A stretch of DNA of 64,000 nucleotides from Streptomyces piniterrae (GCF_005048155.1 NZ_SUMB01000008.1:248001-312000); one strand, 5' to 3'; counted from the first letter of the stretch, positions 50,603 through 59,962 are shown. A program made the numbers and translations. The notes: generated by a model not told the origin, from the sequence alone.

Positions 50603-50926
50603 ATGACTCATGGCCGAAAGAATCTTGCCCGTTCCGCCGCCGTTCTGGTGGCGTCCGGGGCCATATTCGCGGGGATGGGCGCGGCTCCCGCCAGCGCTGC
50701 TTCCTCCGGGAAGGTCTCGGCGCCTTCCTGCGTGCACCTCAGGACCACGTCGAGCTGGGCCACGACCACGACCAAGGCCACCAACAACTGCTCGTATTCG
50801 GTCCGGGTCTATTTCAAGTGGGACCGGCACGTCGACGGCCCCTGCACCACTATTGGCGCGTACGGCGGTTGGCACAAGGAAACCGTGGCGCGCACCGCAC
50901 GATTCGCCGGTCTCGGCAATTGTTGA
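50603..50926 (+). CDS. Secreted tendamistat-like (alpha-amylase inhibitor fold) protein
   Basis: 107 residues from ATG 50603, with AGGGGG upstream. The Sec signal (RSAAVLVASGAIFAGMGAAPASA) is followed by a mature domain of about 72 residues with four Cys. Its layout matches tendamistat: APSCVHL, NNCSYSVRVYFKW, GPCTTI and a terminal GNC. Order and spacing of the two expected disulfides and the two hydrophobic beta-strand blocks agree. Tendamistat's inhibitory Trp-Arg-Tyr triplet is not conserved; SSWATTT occupies that place. Amylase inhibition is therefore doubtful, and another target enzyme is possible. Confidence 0.68.
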   Translation: MTHGRKNLARSAAVLVASGAIFAGMGAAPASAASSGKVSAPSCVHLRTTSSWATTTTKATNNCSYSVRVYFKWDRHVDGPCTTIGAYGGWHKETVARTARFAGLGNC

Positions 50927-51006
50927 TCGCCGCCTGAAAAGGGTGCGGCGCTTTCCCGGGGAACCGTCACCCCGGGAGGCGCCGCACCGCCACGCGGCGC
51001 CTGCGC

Positions 51007-51807
51007 CTACGGCCCCTTGCGGGCCAGCAGCCGGCCCACCGCCTGTTCCAATTCGGCGATACGGTCGGCGATATCGCCGGGCTCGGGACCCTCCGTCTCG
51101 CGCAGGACGAGCTCCACCTGGGCGAGTTGGCCGGCCGCCTCGGCCAGCCGGGCCGCGTCGCCGGCCGCCGCGCCGCGGCCGGCGACGTGCTCGTGCGGCC
51201 CGGCGGGTGCCTGGTCCGTCGGCTGGTGGTGGTCCGGGGATTCCGGGTGCTCCGGGAAGTCGGGCGCTTCCGGGGGCCTGGTGGACTCCGGGCGTTCCGG
51301 GACCTCCGCGGGCTGTTCGGCCGCCTCCGGGGGCGGCGCCGTATCGCCGCCCGGCCGGTTCTCGGCGGTGAGCAGGCGCCGCAACTGCTCGGCCTGCGCG
51401 GCGAGTTGACGGTTCTTGCGGTGCAGGTCCAGGAAGACATTGACCTTGGTGCGCAGCAGCCATGGGTCGAACGGCTTGATCAGGAAGTCGGCGGCGCCGA
51501 CCGTGTAGCCGCGGTAGGCGTAGTCCGGGTCGACCGAGGCCCCGGTGAGCAGGATGACCGGGACGTCCTTGGTCTGGTCGAGTCCCTTGATGTTGGCGGC
51601 GGTCTCGAAGCCGCTCATGCCCGGCATCAGGACGTCGATGAGGACGACGGCGAACTCCTGACGCAGCATCGCCTTGAGCGCTTCCTCGCCCGAGCGCGCG
51701 CGGACCACATTGGCGAGTGACCCGAGGACGGCTTCCAGGGCGACCAGGTTCTCCTCCATGTCGTCGACGATGAGGATGCTGGAGGTGTCCGTCGGTGTCG
51801 TGGTCAT
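51007..51807 (-). CDS. osaB: Response regulator with coiled-coil tail, OsaB-like
   Basis: 266 residues. The receiver domain has DD (LIVDDMEEN), the phosphoacceptor Asp in VVLIDVLMPGMSG and Lys in LIKPFDPWLL. After a helix (NVFLDLHRKNRQLAAQAEQLRRLL) comes a long Pro/Glu-rich linker and a C-terminal coiled coil (AARLAEAAGQLAQVELVLRE, IAELEQAVGRLLA). There is no DNA-binding domain. The ATG overlaps the stop of the giant kinase. The arrangement resembles osaA-osaB, the osmoadaptation pair of S. coelicolor. The symbol is by resemblance. Confidence 0.82.
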   Translation of the reverse strand: MTTTPTDTSSILIVDDMEENLVALEAVLGSLANVVRARSGEEALKAMLRQEFAVVLIDVLMPGMSGFETAANIKGLDQTKDVPVILLTGASVDPDYAYRGYTVGAADFLIKPFDPWLLRTKVNVFLDLHRKNRQLAAQAEQLRRLLTAENRPGGDTAPPPEAAEQPAEVPERPESTRPPEAPDFPEHPESPDHHQPTDQAPAGPHEHVAGRGAAAGDAARLAEAAGQLAQVELVLRETEGPEPGDIADRIAELEQAVGRLLARKGP

Positions 51808-54800
51808 GAGCGCTGCTCCGGTGTGCCGTCGTCGTCAGCCGTGGCGGCCCCGCCGGCGCCGGTCGCCCCCGGGGCATCAGAGGCTTCAGCCGACCCAGCC
51901 GACCCAGCCGACCCTGCCGATGCGCGGCCTTCCGACGCTCCGTCCGATGATCCATTGCCATCCGGCGACGACGCGGGCGGCCGCAGCATGTCGGAGTCGC
52001 AGTGCGGGTCGAGAAGCCGGCAGATCACCGACAGCAGCCGGTCCACGTCGACCGGCTTGGGGACGTACTCGTTGGCACCGCTCTCGATCGCCTTCTCCCG
52101 GTCACCCGGCATGGCCTTCGCGGTGAGCGCGATGACCGGCAGGTCGGCGAAGCGAGGTGCGCGGCGGATCGCCTGGATCATCTGGTAACCGTCCATTTCG
52201 GGCATCATGATGTCCATCAGCACCAGCGACACATCGGGTGTCCGGTCCAGGACCTCCAGGCCCTCGCGGCCGTTCTCCGCGTACTTCACGCTGATACCGA
52301 CCCGGCCCAGTACATGCGTGAGCGCGAAGACGTTGCGGATGTCGTCGTCGACGATGAGGATCTGGCGGTTGGCCAGCACACGGCCGGGGCGTCCGCTCAG
52401 CCACTCCTTGAGGCGCTGCGTCTCTGGCCAGGCGACCTCCGAGCCATCGGCCCTGGGGCCCGTACGGGGCGGAGCCTCCTTCCTGGGGAACACGTCGCCG
52501 GGCAGAGCCTCCGGCTGCGGCGCGCCTCGGCCGGCCGGCACGGGGACCGGGACCGGGACGGGGACACCCGCCTCGGCCGGCGTCACCCCGCTTTCGGAGG
52601 ACGGCCCGGAGTAGTGCGCCGGCACATACAGCGTGAACGTGGAGCCGACGCCCTCCTCGCTCTCGGCGATGATCCGGCCGCCCAGCAGCGCCGCCATGTC
52701 CCGGCTGATGGAGAGTCCGAGACCGGTGCCGCCGTATTTGCGGTTGGTGGTGCCGTCGGACTGCTGGAACGCCTCGAAGATCCCGTCGAGCTTCTCCGGC
52801 GGGATGCCGATCCCGGTGTCCTTCACGGACAGGGCGATGACGTCTTCGGCGTTGCGCAGCGACTCCTCTTCGAAGTCGGCGCCCGGCACCCGTTCGACGA
52901 TCAGCTCGACCCCGCCGGACGAGGTGAACTTCACGGCGTTGGACAGCAGGTTGCGCAGGATCTGCTGGAGGCGCTGCTCGTCGGAGTACAGCTCGCCGGG
53001 CACGTTCTCGCCGACCTTCACATCGAACGAGAGGCCCCGGTCGAGGGCGAGCGGCCGGAACGTCGCCCGTACGTAGTCGACCAGCTTGATCAGCGGCAGC
53101 GTCTTGGGGTGCACATCCATCCGGCCGGCTTCGATCTTCGACAGGTCGAGGATGTCGTTGATCAGCTGGAGCAGGTCGGAGCCGGCACGGTGGATGGTGA
53201 CCGCGAACTCCACCTCCTGGGCGGAGAGCCGGCCGTCGGGGTTGTCGGCGAGCAGCCGGGAGAGCACCAGCAGCGAGTTGAGCGGGGTGCGCAGCTCGTG
53301 CGACATGTTCGCCAGGAACTCGGACTTGTACTGCGAGGACGTGGCCAGCAGGGCCGCCTTCTCCTCCAGTTCGGCGTTGGTGAGCTGCAGCTCGTCGGAG
53401 CGCTTGCGCAGCTCGGCGGTGAGCCGCTGGGACTCCGAAAGCAGCGCTTCCGTACGGGAGTTGGCGATGATGGTGTTGATGGAGACGCCGATGGTGTTCA
53501 CGAACTGGTCGATGAACGCCAGGTGCACCTCGCTGAACTTGCTGAACGAGGCCAGTTCGATGACGCCGAGCACCTGGTCCTCGAAGAGCACCGGCAGGAT
53601 GACGACGCTGGCCGGCGGCGCGTCGCCGAGTCCGGAACGGATGGTGATGTAGTCCGCCGGTACGGCCTCGACGAGGATCCGCTTCTTCTCCGTGGCGGCC
53701 TGGGTGATCAGCCCCCAGCCGGGGGTGCCGAGGCGCAGCCGCGGCAGCGAGCGACGGCCTTCCGCCTGCCCGGTGCCGTATCCGGCGATCAGCTCCAGGC
53801 CCTCGCCCGGCTCGGCGCCCGCCTCGGCCAGGAAGAAGGCGCCGAACTGGGCGTTCACCAGCGGGGTCAGCTCGCGCAGGATCAGGTCGGCGACCTCGAC
53901 CAGGTCGCGGTGGCCCTGCATCAGGCTCGCGATACGGGCCAGGTTGGACTCCAGCCAGTCCTTGGCGCGGGTGGTCTCGCGGAGGTTCGCCACCATGAGG
54001 TTGATGTTGTTCTTCAGTGCGGCGACCTCGCCTTGGGCGTCCACGGTGATCGAGCCGGACATGTCACCCTGGGTGACCGCGCTGGCGACCTCGGCGATCG
54101 CGCGGACCTGCGTGGTCAGGTTCAGTGCCAGCTCGTTGACGCTGGTGGTCAGCCGCTTCCACGTCCCGTAGACGCCCTCCACCCGGGCCTGGCCGCCCAG
54201 CTGCCCCTCGCTGCCCACCTCACGGGCCACGCGGGTCACTTCGGAGGAGAACGAGGACAGCGTGTCGACCATGGTGTTGATCGTGGTCTTGAGCTCCAGG
54301 ATCTCGCCGCGCGCGTCGACGTCGATCTTCTTGGACAGGTCGCCCTTCGCGACGGCGGTGGCGACCTGGGCGATGTTGCGGACCTGGGAGGTCAGGTTGT
54401 CGGCCATGAAGTTGACGTTGTCGGTGAGGTTCTTCCAGACCCCGGACACGCCGTGGACCTGTGCCCGGCCGCCCAGCCGGCCTTCGGTGCCGACCTCGCG
54501 GGCCACCCTCGTCACCTCGTCCGCGAACGCCCGCAGCTGCTGGACCATCGTGTTCACGGTGTCCTTGAGCTCCAGGATCTCGCCGCGCGCGTCCACGTCG
54601 ATCTTCTTGGAGAGGTCGCCGTTGGCGACGGCGGTGGTCACCTGGGCGATGTTGCGGACCTGGGAGGTCAGGTTGAGCGCCATGAAGTTGACGTTGTCGG
54701 TGAGGTCTTTCCAGACCCCGGACACGCCCCTGACCTGCGCCTGACCACCCAGGTTGCCTTCGGTGCCGACCTCGCGGGCGACGCGGGTGACCTCGTCGGC

Positions 54801-56201
54801 GAAGGCGGAGAGCTGATCGACCATGGTGTTGATCGTCGACTTCAGCTCCAGGATCTCGCCCTTCGCCTCCACGGTGATCGTCTTGCCGAGGTCGCCCTCC
54901 GCGACGGCGGTGGCCACCTGGGCGATGTTGCGGACCTGGGAGGTCAGGTTGTCGGCCATGAAGTTGACGCTCTCGGTGAGGTCCTTCCAGACCCCGGACA
55001 CGCCCCTGACCTGGGCGCGGCCGCCGAGCTGGCCTTCGGTGCCGACCTCGCGGGCGACGCGGGTGACCTCGTCGGCGAACGCGGAGAGCTGATCGACCAT
55101 CGTGTTCACGGTGTCCTTGAGCTGCAGGATCTCGCCGCGCGCGTCCACGGTGATCTTCTGGCTCAGGTCGCCGTTGGCGACGGCGGTGGTGACCTGGGCG
55201 ATGTTGCGGACCTGCCAGGTCAGGTTGGACGCCATGAAGTTGACGTTGTCGGTGAGGTCTTTCCAGACCCCGGATGCGCCCCTGACCTGGGCGCGGCCGC
55301 CGAGCTGGCCTTCGGTGCCGACCTCGCGGGCGACGCGGGTGACCTCGTCGGCGAACGCCAGCAGCTGGTCCACCATCGTGTTCACGGTGAGCTTGAGCTC
55401 CAGCAGCTCGCCGGTGGCCTCGACGGTCACCTGCTGTGTCAGGTCGCCGCGCGCCACCGCCGTCGTCACGACCGCGATGTCCCGCACCTGTGCGGTCAGC
55501 CGCGACGCCATGGTGTTGACCGCCTCGGTCACGTGGAGCCAGTCCCCGGACAGGCCCTGGGCCTTGGCGCGGCCGCCCAGCCGGCCTTCGGTGCCGACCT
55601 CGCGGGCGACCCGGGTCACCTCGCCGGTGAACAGCGAGAGCTGGTCCACCATGCGGTTCACGCCGCTGCCCAGGCGTCTGAGGTCGCCCCGGAGCTGGCG
55701 TTTCCCGTCGTGCAGTTCGACGTGCTGGGTCAGATCGCCGTCCGCGACGGCGTCGAGCACCCGGGTGGCCTTGGCAACCGGGACGACCAGCGCCTCGAGC
55801 ACCGTATTGGCGGCGTCGACGTTCGTCGTCCAGGTCCCCTGGCCGGGGCTCGCGGTGATCCGCTCGTCCAGCCGTCCCTGCCGGATGATCTCGCGCCGGA
55901 CGCGCTGCATCTCATCGGCCAGATGGGCGTTCCGGGCCACGATCTGATTGAAGAGGCCGGCCATGTCGCCGACCACGCCTTCCTGGTCAGTCTGTACGGA
56001 GGCGGTGAAATCCCCGTCGCAGAGGGAGTGCATCGCCGCCAGCAGCGGACGCAGGTCGGCCGTACGAACCCATTGGCCGTCGGGCACAGCCGGCGGCGGG
56101 ACCGGGGTGGTGGTGGCCGTCCCGGCCTGGGTTTCGGGGGTGGATTTGTCGGAGCCCGGGGGTGCTGAATCGGCATCGGTCCGGGCTGGGTCTAGCGCCA
56201 T
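51804..56201 (-). CDS. osaA: Giant HAMP-repeat hybrid histidine kinase, OsaA-like
   Basis: 1465 residues, no membrane helix. After an N-terminal domain come six tandem HAMP units of about 92 residues (roughly 190-740), each with EVTRVAREVGTEG and a VNTMVDQL or similar end. Then follow a GAF domain (about 755-905), HisKA with EFLANMSHELRTPLNS (about 965), HATPase with NAVKFTSSGG, DTGIGI and GGTGLGLSIS, and a receiver with LILIVDDD-type acidic pair and VLMDIMMPEMDG (about 1330). A Gly/Ser/Ala-rich tail ends it. The same architecture occurs in fungal group III osmosensor kinases. The probable output is the response regulator just downstream. Signal sensing may lie in the HAMP stack. Confidence 0.92.
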   Translation of the reverse strand: MALDPARTDADSAPPGSDKSTPETQAGTATTTPVPPPAVPDGQWVRTADLRPLLAAMHSLCDGDFTASVQTDQEGVVGDMAGLFNQIVARNAHLADEMQRVRREIIRQGRLDERITASPGQGTWTTNVDAANTVLEALVVPVAKATRVLDAVADGDLTQHVELHDGKRQLRGDLRRLGSGVNRMVDQLSLFTGEVTRVAREVGTEGRLGGRAKAQGLSGDWLHVTEAVNTMASRLTAQVRDIAVVTTAVARGDLTQQVTVEATGELLELKLTVNTMVDQLLAFADEVTRVAREVGTEGQLGGRAQVRGASGVWKDLTDNVNFMASNLTWQVRNIAQVTTAVANGDLSQKITVDARGEILQLKDTVNTMVDQLSAFADEVTRVAREVGTEGQLGGRAQVRGVSGVWKDLTESVNFMADNLTSQVRNIAQVATAVAEGDLGKTITVEAKGEILELKSTINTMVDQLSAFADEVTRVAREVGTEGNLGGQAQVRGVSGVWKDLTDNVNFMALNLTSQVRNIAQVTTAVANGDLSKKIDVDARGEILELKDTVNTMVQQLRAFADEVTRVAREVGTEGRLGGRAQVHGVSGVWKNLTDNVNFMADNLTSQVRNIAQVATAVAKGDLSKKIDVDARGEILELKTTINTMVDTLSSFSSEVTRVAREVGSEGQLGGQARVEGVYGTWKRLTTSVNELALNLTTQVRAIAEVASAVTQGDMSGSITVDAQGEVAALKNNINLMVANLRETTRAKDWLESNLARIASLMQGHRDLVEVADLILRELTPLVNAQFGAFFLAEAGAEPGEGLELIAGYGTGQAEGRRSLPRLRLGTPGWGLITQAATEKKRILVEAVPADYITIRSGLGDAPPASVVILPVLFEDQVLGVIELASFSKFSEVHLAFIDQFVNTIGVSINTIIANSRTEALLSESQRLTAELRKRSDELQLTNAELEEKAALLATSSQYKSEFLANMSHELRTPLNSLLVLSRLLADNPDGRLSAQEVEFAVTIHRAGSDLLQLINDILDLSKIEAGRMDVHPKTLPLIKLVDYVRATFRPLALDRGLSFDVKVGENVPGELYSDEQRLQQILRNLLSNAVKFTSSGGVELIVERVPGADFEEESLRNAEDVIALSVKDTGIGIPPEKLDGIFEAFQQSDGTTNRKYGGTGLGLSISRDMAALLGGRIIAESEEGVGSTFTLYVPAHYSGPSSESGVTPAEAGVPVPVPVPVPAGRGAPQPEALPGDVFPRKEAPPRTGPRADGSEVAWPETQRLKEWLSGRPGRVLANRQILIVDDDIRNVFALTHVLGRVGISVKYAENGREGLEVLDRTPDVSLVLMDIMMPEMDGYQMIQAIRRAPRFADLPVIALTAKAMPGDREKAIESGANEYVPKPVDVDRLLSVICRLLDPHCDSDMLRPPASSPDGNGSSDGASEGRASAGSAGSAGSAEASDAPGATGAGGAATADDDGTPEQRS
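53990..55640. repeat. Six 276-base coding repeats (HAMP units)
   Basis: The kinase gene holds six near-identical DNA repeats of about 276 bases each encoding one HAMP unit. The conserved block encoding EVTRVAREVGTEG recurs at near-constant spacing. High nucleotide identity suggests recent unequal recombination or gene conversion between units, and makes assembly here error-prone. Confidence 0.85.
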
Positions 56202-56275
56202 GGCACACCATCCCCCCGTGATCCATTAGGGCAGATATGTCATAGTATAAAGGGCTTGCAAGTACTTTCTCCCAG
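56202..56275. promoter_or_regulatory. Divergent promoter region of osaA and the SpoIIE phosphatase
   Basis: Only 74 bases separate the two starts. The stretch is AT-richer than its flanks, with TAGTAT on the plus strand and TTGCAA with a downstream ATATC-like box on the minus strand. Exact promoters are tentative. Confidence 0.4.
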
Positions 56276-58186
56276 GTGCATCCAGGGGACGCAGTGGGAC
56301 CGATGTCCGCGCACGCGACCGAATCCGTGTCCCGGAAGGCTCTGCCGGCGAACCAGCTCGCGCCCTCCGGAGCACGAAAATTCGTGCGTGCGGCGCTCAC
56401 CGGGACAGGCCGGGGGTCGGCACCGCCGGCGGGGGCGGTCGGCGAGCAGGTCCTCGACGACGCACTCCTCCTGGTCAGCGAGCTGGTCACCAACGCCGTC
56501 ATGTACGCCGGCACCGACATCGACGTGGTCTGCCGCCTGGAGCGGAGCCCCTCCGACGGGACGGGCGTGGTGATCGAAGTGGCGGACCGCCACCCCTCCA
56601 GGACCGTCCACGGCGGAGTGGACGCCCGGGAGGGCGAGCCCGGCTACGGCCTCCAGGTGGTGGGCGCGCTGGCGGAGTCGTGGGGGGTGACCTACCGGCA
56701 GTCGGAGAAACGGGTCTGGTTCCGGCTGGAGACGAGCGACACCGAGGCGGCCGGCCCGGTGGCCGAGGGCGACGGCGGGACCACCAGTGCACACGCCGGG
56801 GCCGTGTTCGCCAGTGAGGTACCGGCCTCCGAGACCCGCGTCTACGAGTTCCCCGCCCCCTCGCTCCGCACCCCGGCGCCCCCCGCGCACCACGTACACC
56901 TGACCCGCGACCGCAAGCCCGCCGCCGAGTGGGTCGACCGCGGCGGCCCGTCGTTCCTCGCCGAGACCAGCGAACTCCTGGCCGGGCAGCTCGACGAGGA
57001 CATGGTCACCGCGCTCGCCGCACAGCTGCTCGTCCCCCGGCTCGCCGACTGGTGCGGCATCTGGCTGACCACTCAGGGCATGGGCGTCCAGCTGTCCCGG
57101 GTGTGGCACGTCGACGAGCGGCGCATCAACCCGCTCCGTGCCGAGCTGGAGCGGGACCCGCCGTCCACCGGAGTCCGGACCGCGACGCCCTGGCCCTGGC
57201 CGGAGAGTGCGGGTGGCGGCGGTGGCCGGACGGCCGGCTCGGCGCTGGCCTTTCCCCTGGTGGCCCGCGACACGGACCAGGGCGTCCTGCTGCTCGGCCG
57301 GGCGGGGCAGCTGCGGATGACCGACACCGTGGTGCGGATGGTGGAGGACGTGGCCCGGAGGGTGGCCCAGGCGGTGTTCACCGCCCGCCAGTACACCCGG
57401 CAGACCACGATCAGCCGGGCCCTCCAGCGGCGCCAGCTGCCCTCGTCGCTGGCCAGCATCGTCGGCGTGGACACCGCGATCGTCTACGAGCCGCACGGCG
57501 AGGGGCAGACCGTCGGCGGCGACTTCTACGACATCTTCCCGATGGGCGAACGCCGCTGGTGCTTCCTCCTCGGGGACGTCCAGGGCAAGGACCCGGAGGC
57601 GATGTCCGTCACCGGCCTGGCCCGGCACCTGGTGCGGCTGCTGGCGCGCGAGGGCCATGGCGTCGAGTCGGTGCTCGGCAGGCTGAACGCCGCCATGGCG
57701 GAGGAGAGCAAGGAGGCGGTGGAACTCGGCGGCGAGCAGGCCGGGCCGCGCTTCCTGAGCCTGCTGTACGGGGAGCTGGAGGTCGAACCGGATGTCGCCG
57801 GGGCCCACTGCACGGTCGCCAGCGCCGGCCACCCGCTGCCGCTGCACCTCTTCGTCGACGGCACGGTACGTCCCGCGTCCGATCCCCAGATGCTGCTGGG
57901 GATCGACGAAGGCACCGAATTCCACGCCAGCTCCTTCGATCTCGCCCCGGGCGAGACGCTGCTGTGTGTGACCGATGGCGTGACCGAACGCCGTTGTGGG
58001 AACTGGCAGTTGGACGACAACGACGGCCTGGCCGACATCCTGCGGCAGGGCATGGGGCTGGGCGCGAAGGCGCTGGCGGAGCATGTACGCCGGGCCGCGC
58101 ACGACTTCGGCACGGGGCCGGTCGAGGACGATCTCTCGGTCCTGGTCCTGCAGGCGGTGGCGGACGGCGGCCGCGGGCGGACCTGA
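56276..58186 (+). CDS. HATPase-GAF-SpoIIE phosphatase (partner-switching regulator)
   Basis: 636 residues. The start GTG 56276 lacks a strong ribosome-binding site, and ATG 56303 is the alternative. Residues about 40-150 are an anti-sigma-type HATPase (LLVSELVTNAVMYAG, EPGYGLQVVGALAESWGV). About 220-375 is a GAF domain. About 390-630 is a SpoIIE/PP2C phosphatase with intact metal sites: GGDFYDIFPMG, LGDVQGKDPEAMSVTG, VTDGVTERR and EDDLSVLVLQ. Having both kinase-like and phosphatase modules lets one protein set the phosphorylation of an anti-anti-sigma factor. It is divergent from the osaA-like kinase, which suggests a link with osmotic stress signalling. Confidence 0.92.
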   Translation: MHPGDAVGPMSAHATESVSRKALPANQLAPSGARKFVRAALTGTGRGSAPPAGAVGEQVLDDALLLVSELVTNAVMYAGTDIDVVCRLERSPSDGTGVVIEVADRHPSRTVHGGVDAREGEPGYGLQVVGALAESWGVTYRQSEKRVWFRLETSDTEAAGPVAEGDGGTTSAHAGAVFASEVPASETRVYEFPAPSLRTPAPPAHHVHLTRDRKPAAEWVDRGGPSFLAETSELLAGQLDEDMVTALAAQLLVPRLADWCGIWLTTQGMGVQLSRVWHVDERRINPLRAELERDPPSTGVRTATPWPWPESAGGGGGRTAGSALAFPLVARDTDQGVLLLGRAGQLRMTDTVVRMVEDVARRVAQAVFTARQYTRQTTISRALQRRQLPSSLASIVGVDTAIVYEPHGEGQTVGGDFYDIFPMGERRWCFLLGDVQGKDPEAMSVTGLARHLVRLLAREGHGVESVLGRLNAAMAEESKEAVELGGEQAGPRFLSLLYGELEVEPDVAGAHCTVASAGHPLPLHLFVDGTVRPASDPQMLLGIDEGTEFHASSFDLAPGETLLCVTDGVTERRCGNWQLDDNDGLADILRQGMGLGAKALAEHVRRAAHDFGTGPVEDDLSVLVLQAVADGGRGRT

Positions 58187-58283
58187 CCACCGGCGCTGTC
58201 CCGTCAGCGGCACCACCCTCTCAGCGCACTGTCCCGTCAGCACGCCGCTGCTCCCGCCCCTCCTGCCCTCCCCTCTCCAAACC

Positions 58284-58295
58284 TGACATTTGTCA
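58284..58295. promoter_or_regulatory. Short inverted repeat upstream of the serine hydrolase
   Basis: TGACA-TT-TGTCA lies in an AT-richer window, 174 bases before the hydrolase start. It may be an operator half-site pair; support is weak. Confidence 0.3.
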
Positions 58296-58468
58296 TGTGA
58301 ACTTGGGATCAAGGTCGTTCCACGGGTTGATGGCTCGGTGACGTTCCGTCGCAAAAATCGAGGCAACGAAGATCGCCCGACCGCCCGCACGGGCGGCGGT
58401 GCGCGGGACTGTCCGGCTCGGGGGAGTGGACAGCCCCGCGCGGCTCGCCTCGAACCGACGGAGACACC

Positions 58469-59773
58469 ATGCCCCTGGCACACCTGCGCCAGCCCGCCCA
58501 CCCGGCCCACCCGAAGTCACCCGCCAAGCACCGCCGCGCGCGGCTGGCCGGAGCCGCCACGGCCGCCCTGCTGACGCTGACCGTCCCGGTGGCCGCTGCG
58601 GCCCCGGTCTGGGCCGCGCCCGCCCCCGGCCCGTCGGCGGCGGCGGCCGCGGAGCGGGCGGGTCTCGACCGCCCGGCGCTGGCCGGGACGTTGAAGGCGT
58701 TCCATGACGCCGGGATGTACGGCGCCTATTCGGCGGTCCGGGACGGCGCCGAAGAATGGCAGGGCGCCGCCGGGGTGGCCGACACCGCCACCGACCGCCC
58801 CATGGCACCGCAGATGCGGCACCGCATCGGCAGCATCACCAAGTCCTTCACCGCCGTCGCCGTGCTTCAGCAGGCCGGCGCCGGCCGCATCGAACTCGAC
58901 GCACCGATAGGCCGCTATCTGCCCGACCTCGTCCCCGGGGAGCGCGGCCGGGCCATCACGGTCCGGATGCTGCTCAACCACACCAGCGGCATCGCCGAGT
59001 ACACCCCGGCGATCTTCTCGTCGCCGGACAGCATGGAAGCCAACCGCTACCGCCACTTCGACCCGGAAGAACTGGCCCGACTGGGCCTGAAGGCAAAGCC
59101 GTCGGGCAAGCCGGGCCAGGCACACCACTACGCCAACACCAACTACGTGATCGCCGGGCTCCTGCTGCGGAAGATCACCGGCGAGGCCCCGGAGAAGTAC
59201 ATCACCGAGCACGTCATCGGTAAGGCCGGCCTCCGGCACACCTACTTCCCGCGCTCCGAGCACCTCACCGGACCGCACGCCAAGGCCTACGACGCCATGT
59301 ACGGCCTCTACGACCCGCCGCGCGACTTCAGCGTCTACAACATGTCCTGGGTCAGTACGGCAGGCTCGCTGGTGTCGACGATGGCCGACCTCAACCAGTT
59401 CTACCGCGCACTGCTGGGCGGCGAGCTGCTCGCCCCGGCCGAGCTGCGGGAGATGAAGACCACGGTGCCGACCGAGGACGGCACCGTCCGCTACGGGCTC
59501 GGCCTGTTCCGCATGGAGACGCCGTGCGGAGAGTTCTGGGGCCATAACGGCCGGGTGTCCGGCGCCGAGACCTGGTCCCTCTCCACCGAGGACGGCCGGC
59601 GCCAGCTCTCCCTCGGCTTCAACCTGACGCACTATCAGAAGCTCGACGGAAACGGTCTCCCGATGCCCAGCCGAATAGACGCCGCCATGGTCGCGCACCG
59701 TACCCAGGCGCTGTGCGGGAGCCAGAAGCCCGGCGGCTCCGCAGGGCAGCACTCCCCGAAGGTGAACGGATAG
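58469..59773 (+). CDS. Secreted serine hydrolase, beta-lactamase/DD-peptidase class C-like
   Basis: 434 residues. The signal is ARLAGAATAALLTLTVPVAAAAPVWA (after a basic N-terminus). The SxxK tetrad is SITKSF near residue 120 (nucleophile Ser), the second motif is YANTNYVIAGLLL (YxN), and the third is GHNGRVSG in place of KTG, as in many DD-carboxypeptidase-like esterases. Extracellular cleavage of D-Ala-D-Ala or ester bonds is likely. No beta-lactamase regulator lies near. The start is ATG. Confidence 0.92.
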   Translation: MPLAHLRQPAHPAHPKSPAKHRRARLAGAATAALLTLTVPVAAAAPVWAAPAPGPSAAAAAERAGLDRPALAGTLKAFHDAGMYGAYSAVRDGAEEWQGAAGVADTATDRPMAPQMRHRIGSITKSFTAVAVLQQAGAGRIELDAPIGRYLPDLVPGERGRAITVRMLLNHTSGIAEYTPAIFSSPDSMEANRYRHFDPEELARLGLKAKPSGKPGQAHHYANTNYVIAGLLLRKITGEAPEKYITEHVIGKAGLRHTYFPRSEHLTGPHAKAYDAMYGLYDPPRDFSVYNMSWVSTAGSLVSTMADLNQFYRALLGGELLAPAELREMKTTVPTEDGTVRYGLGLFRMETPCGEFWGHNGRVSGAETWSLSTEDGRRQLSLGFNLTHYQKLDGNGLPMPSRIDAAMVAHRTQALCGSQKPGGSAGQHSPKVNG

Positions 59774-59895
59774 CGGGAAGCCCTCCCGCACCGGCACCGC
59801 CCCTTGGCTGCGGCCCCTCCGCCACCGCCCCTCACTCACCGCGCACCCGGCCTCCACCAGGAGTAAGCGGCAAAGAACACACCCCAGGGGCGTGA

Positions 59896-59911
59896 CATAC
59901 CACGCGGTATG
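59896..59911. promoter_or_regulatory. Palindrome upstream of the acyl-CoA ligase
   Basis: CATACC-ACGC-GGTATG, a 6+6 inverted repeat, lies 51 bases before the ligase start. It has the size and symmetry of a TetR-type operator and may make the gene respond to acyl-CoA. Confidence 0.5.
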
Positions 59912-59962
59912 CGTCGACAATCGCAGCACGAATACCCGCCCGTAACACAGCGGAGGCACCCG

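Noticed and set aside
53990..55640. CRISPR-like array
   Set aside because: The repeats are 276-base coding units in frame, not short repeats separated by unique spacers.
52002..56168. 1388-residue open frame opposite the giant kinase
   Set aside because: It mirrors the HAMP repeats on the antisense strand, has no known domain, and only reflects third-position GC bias.
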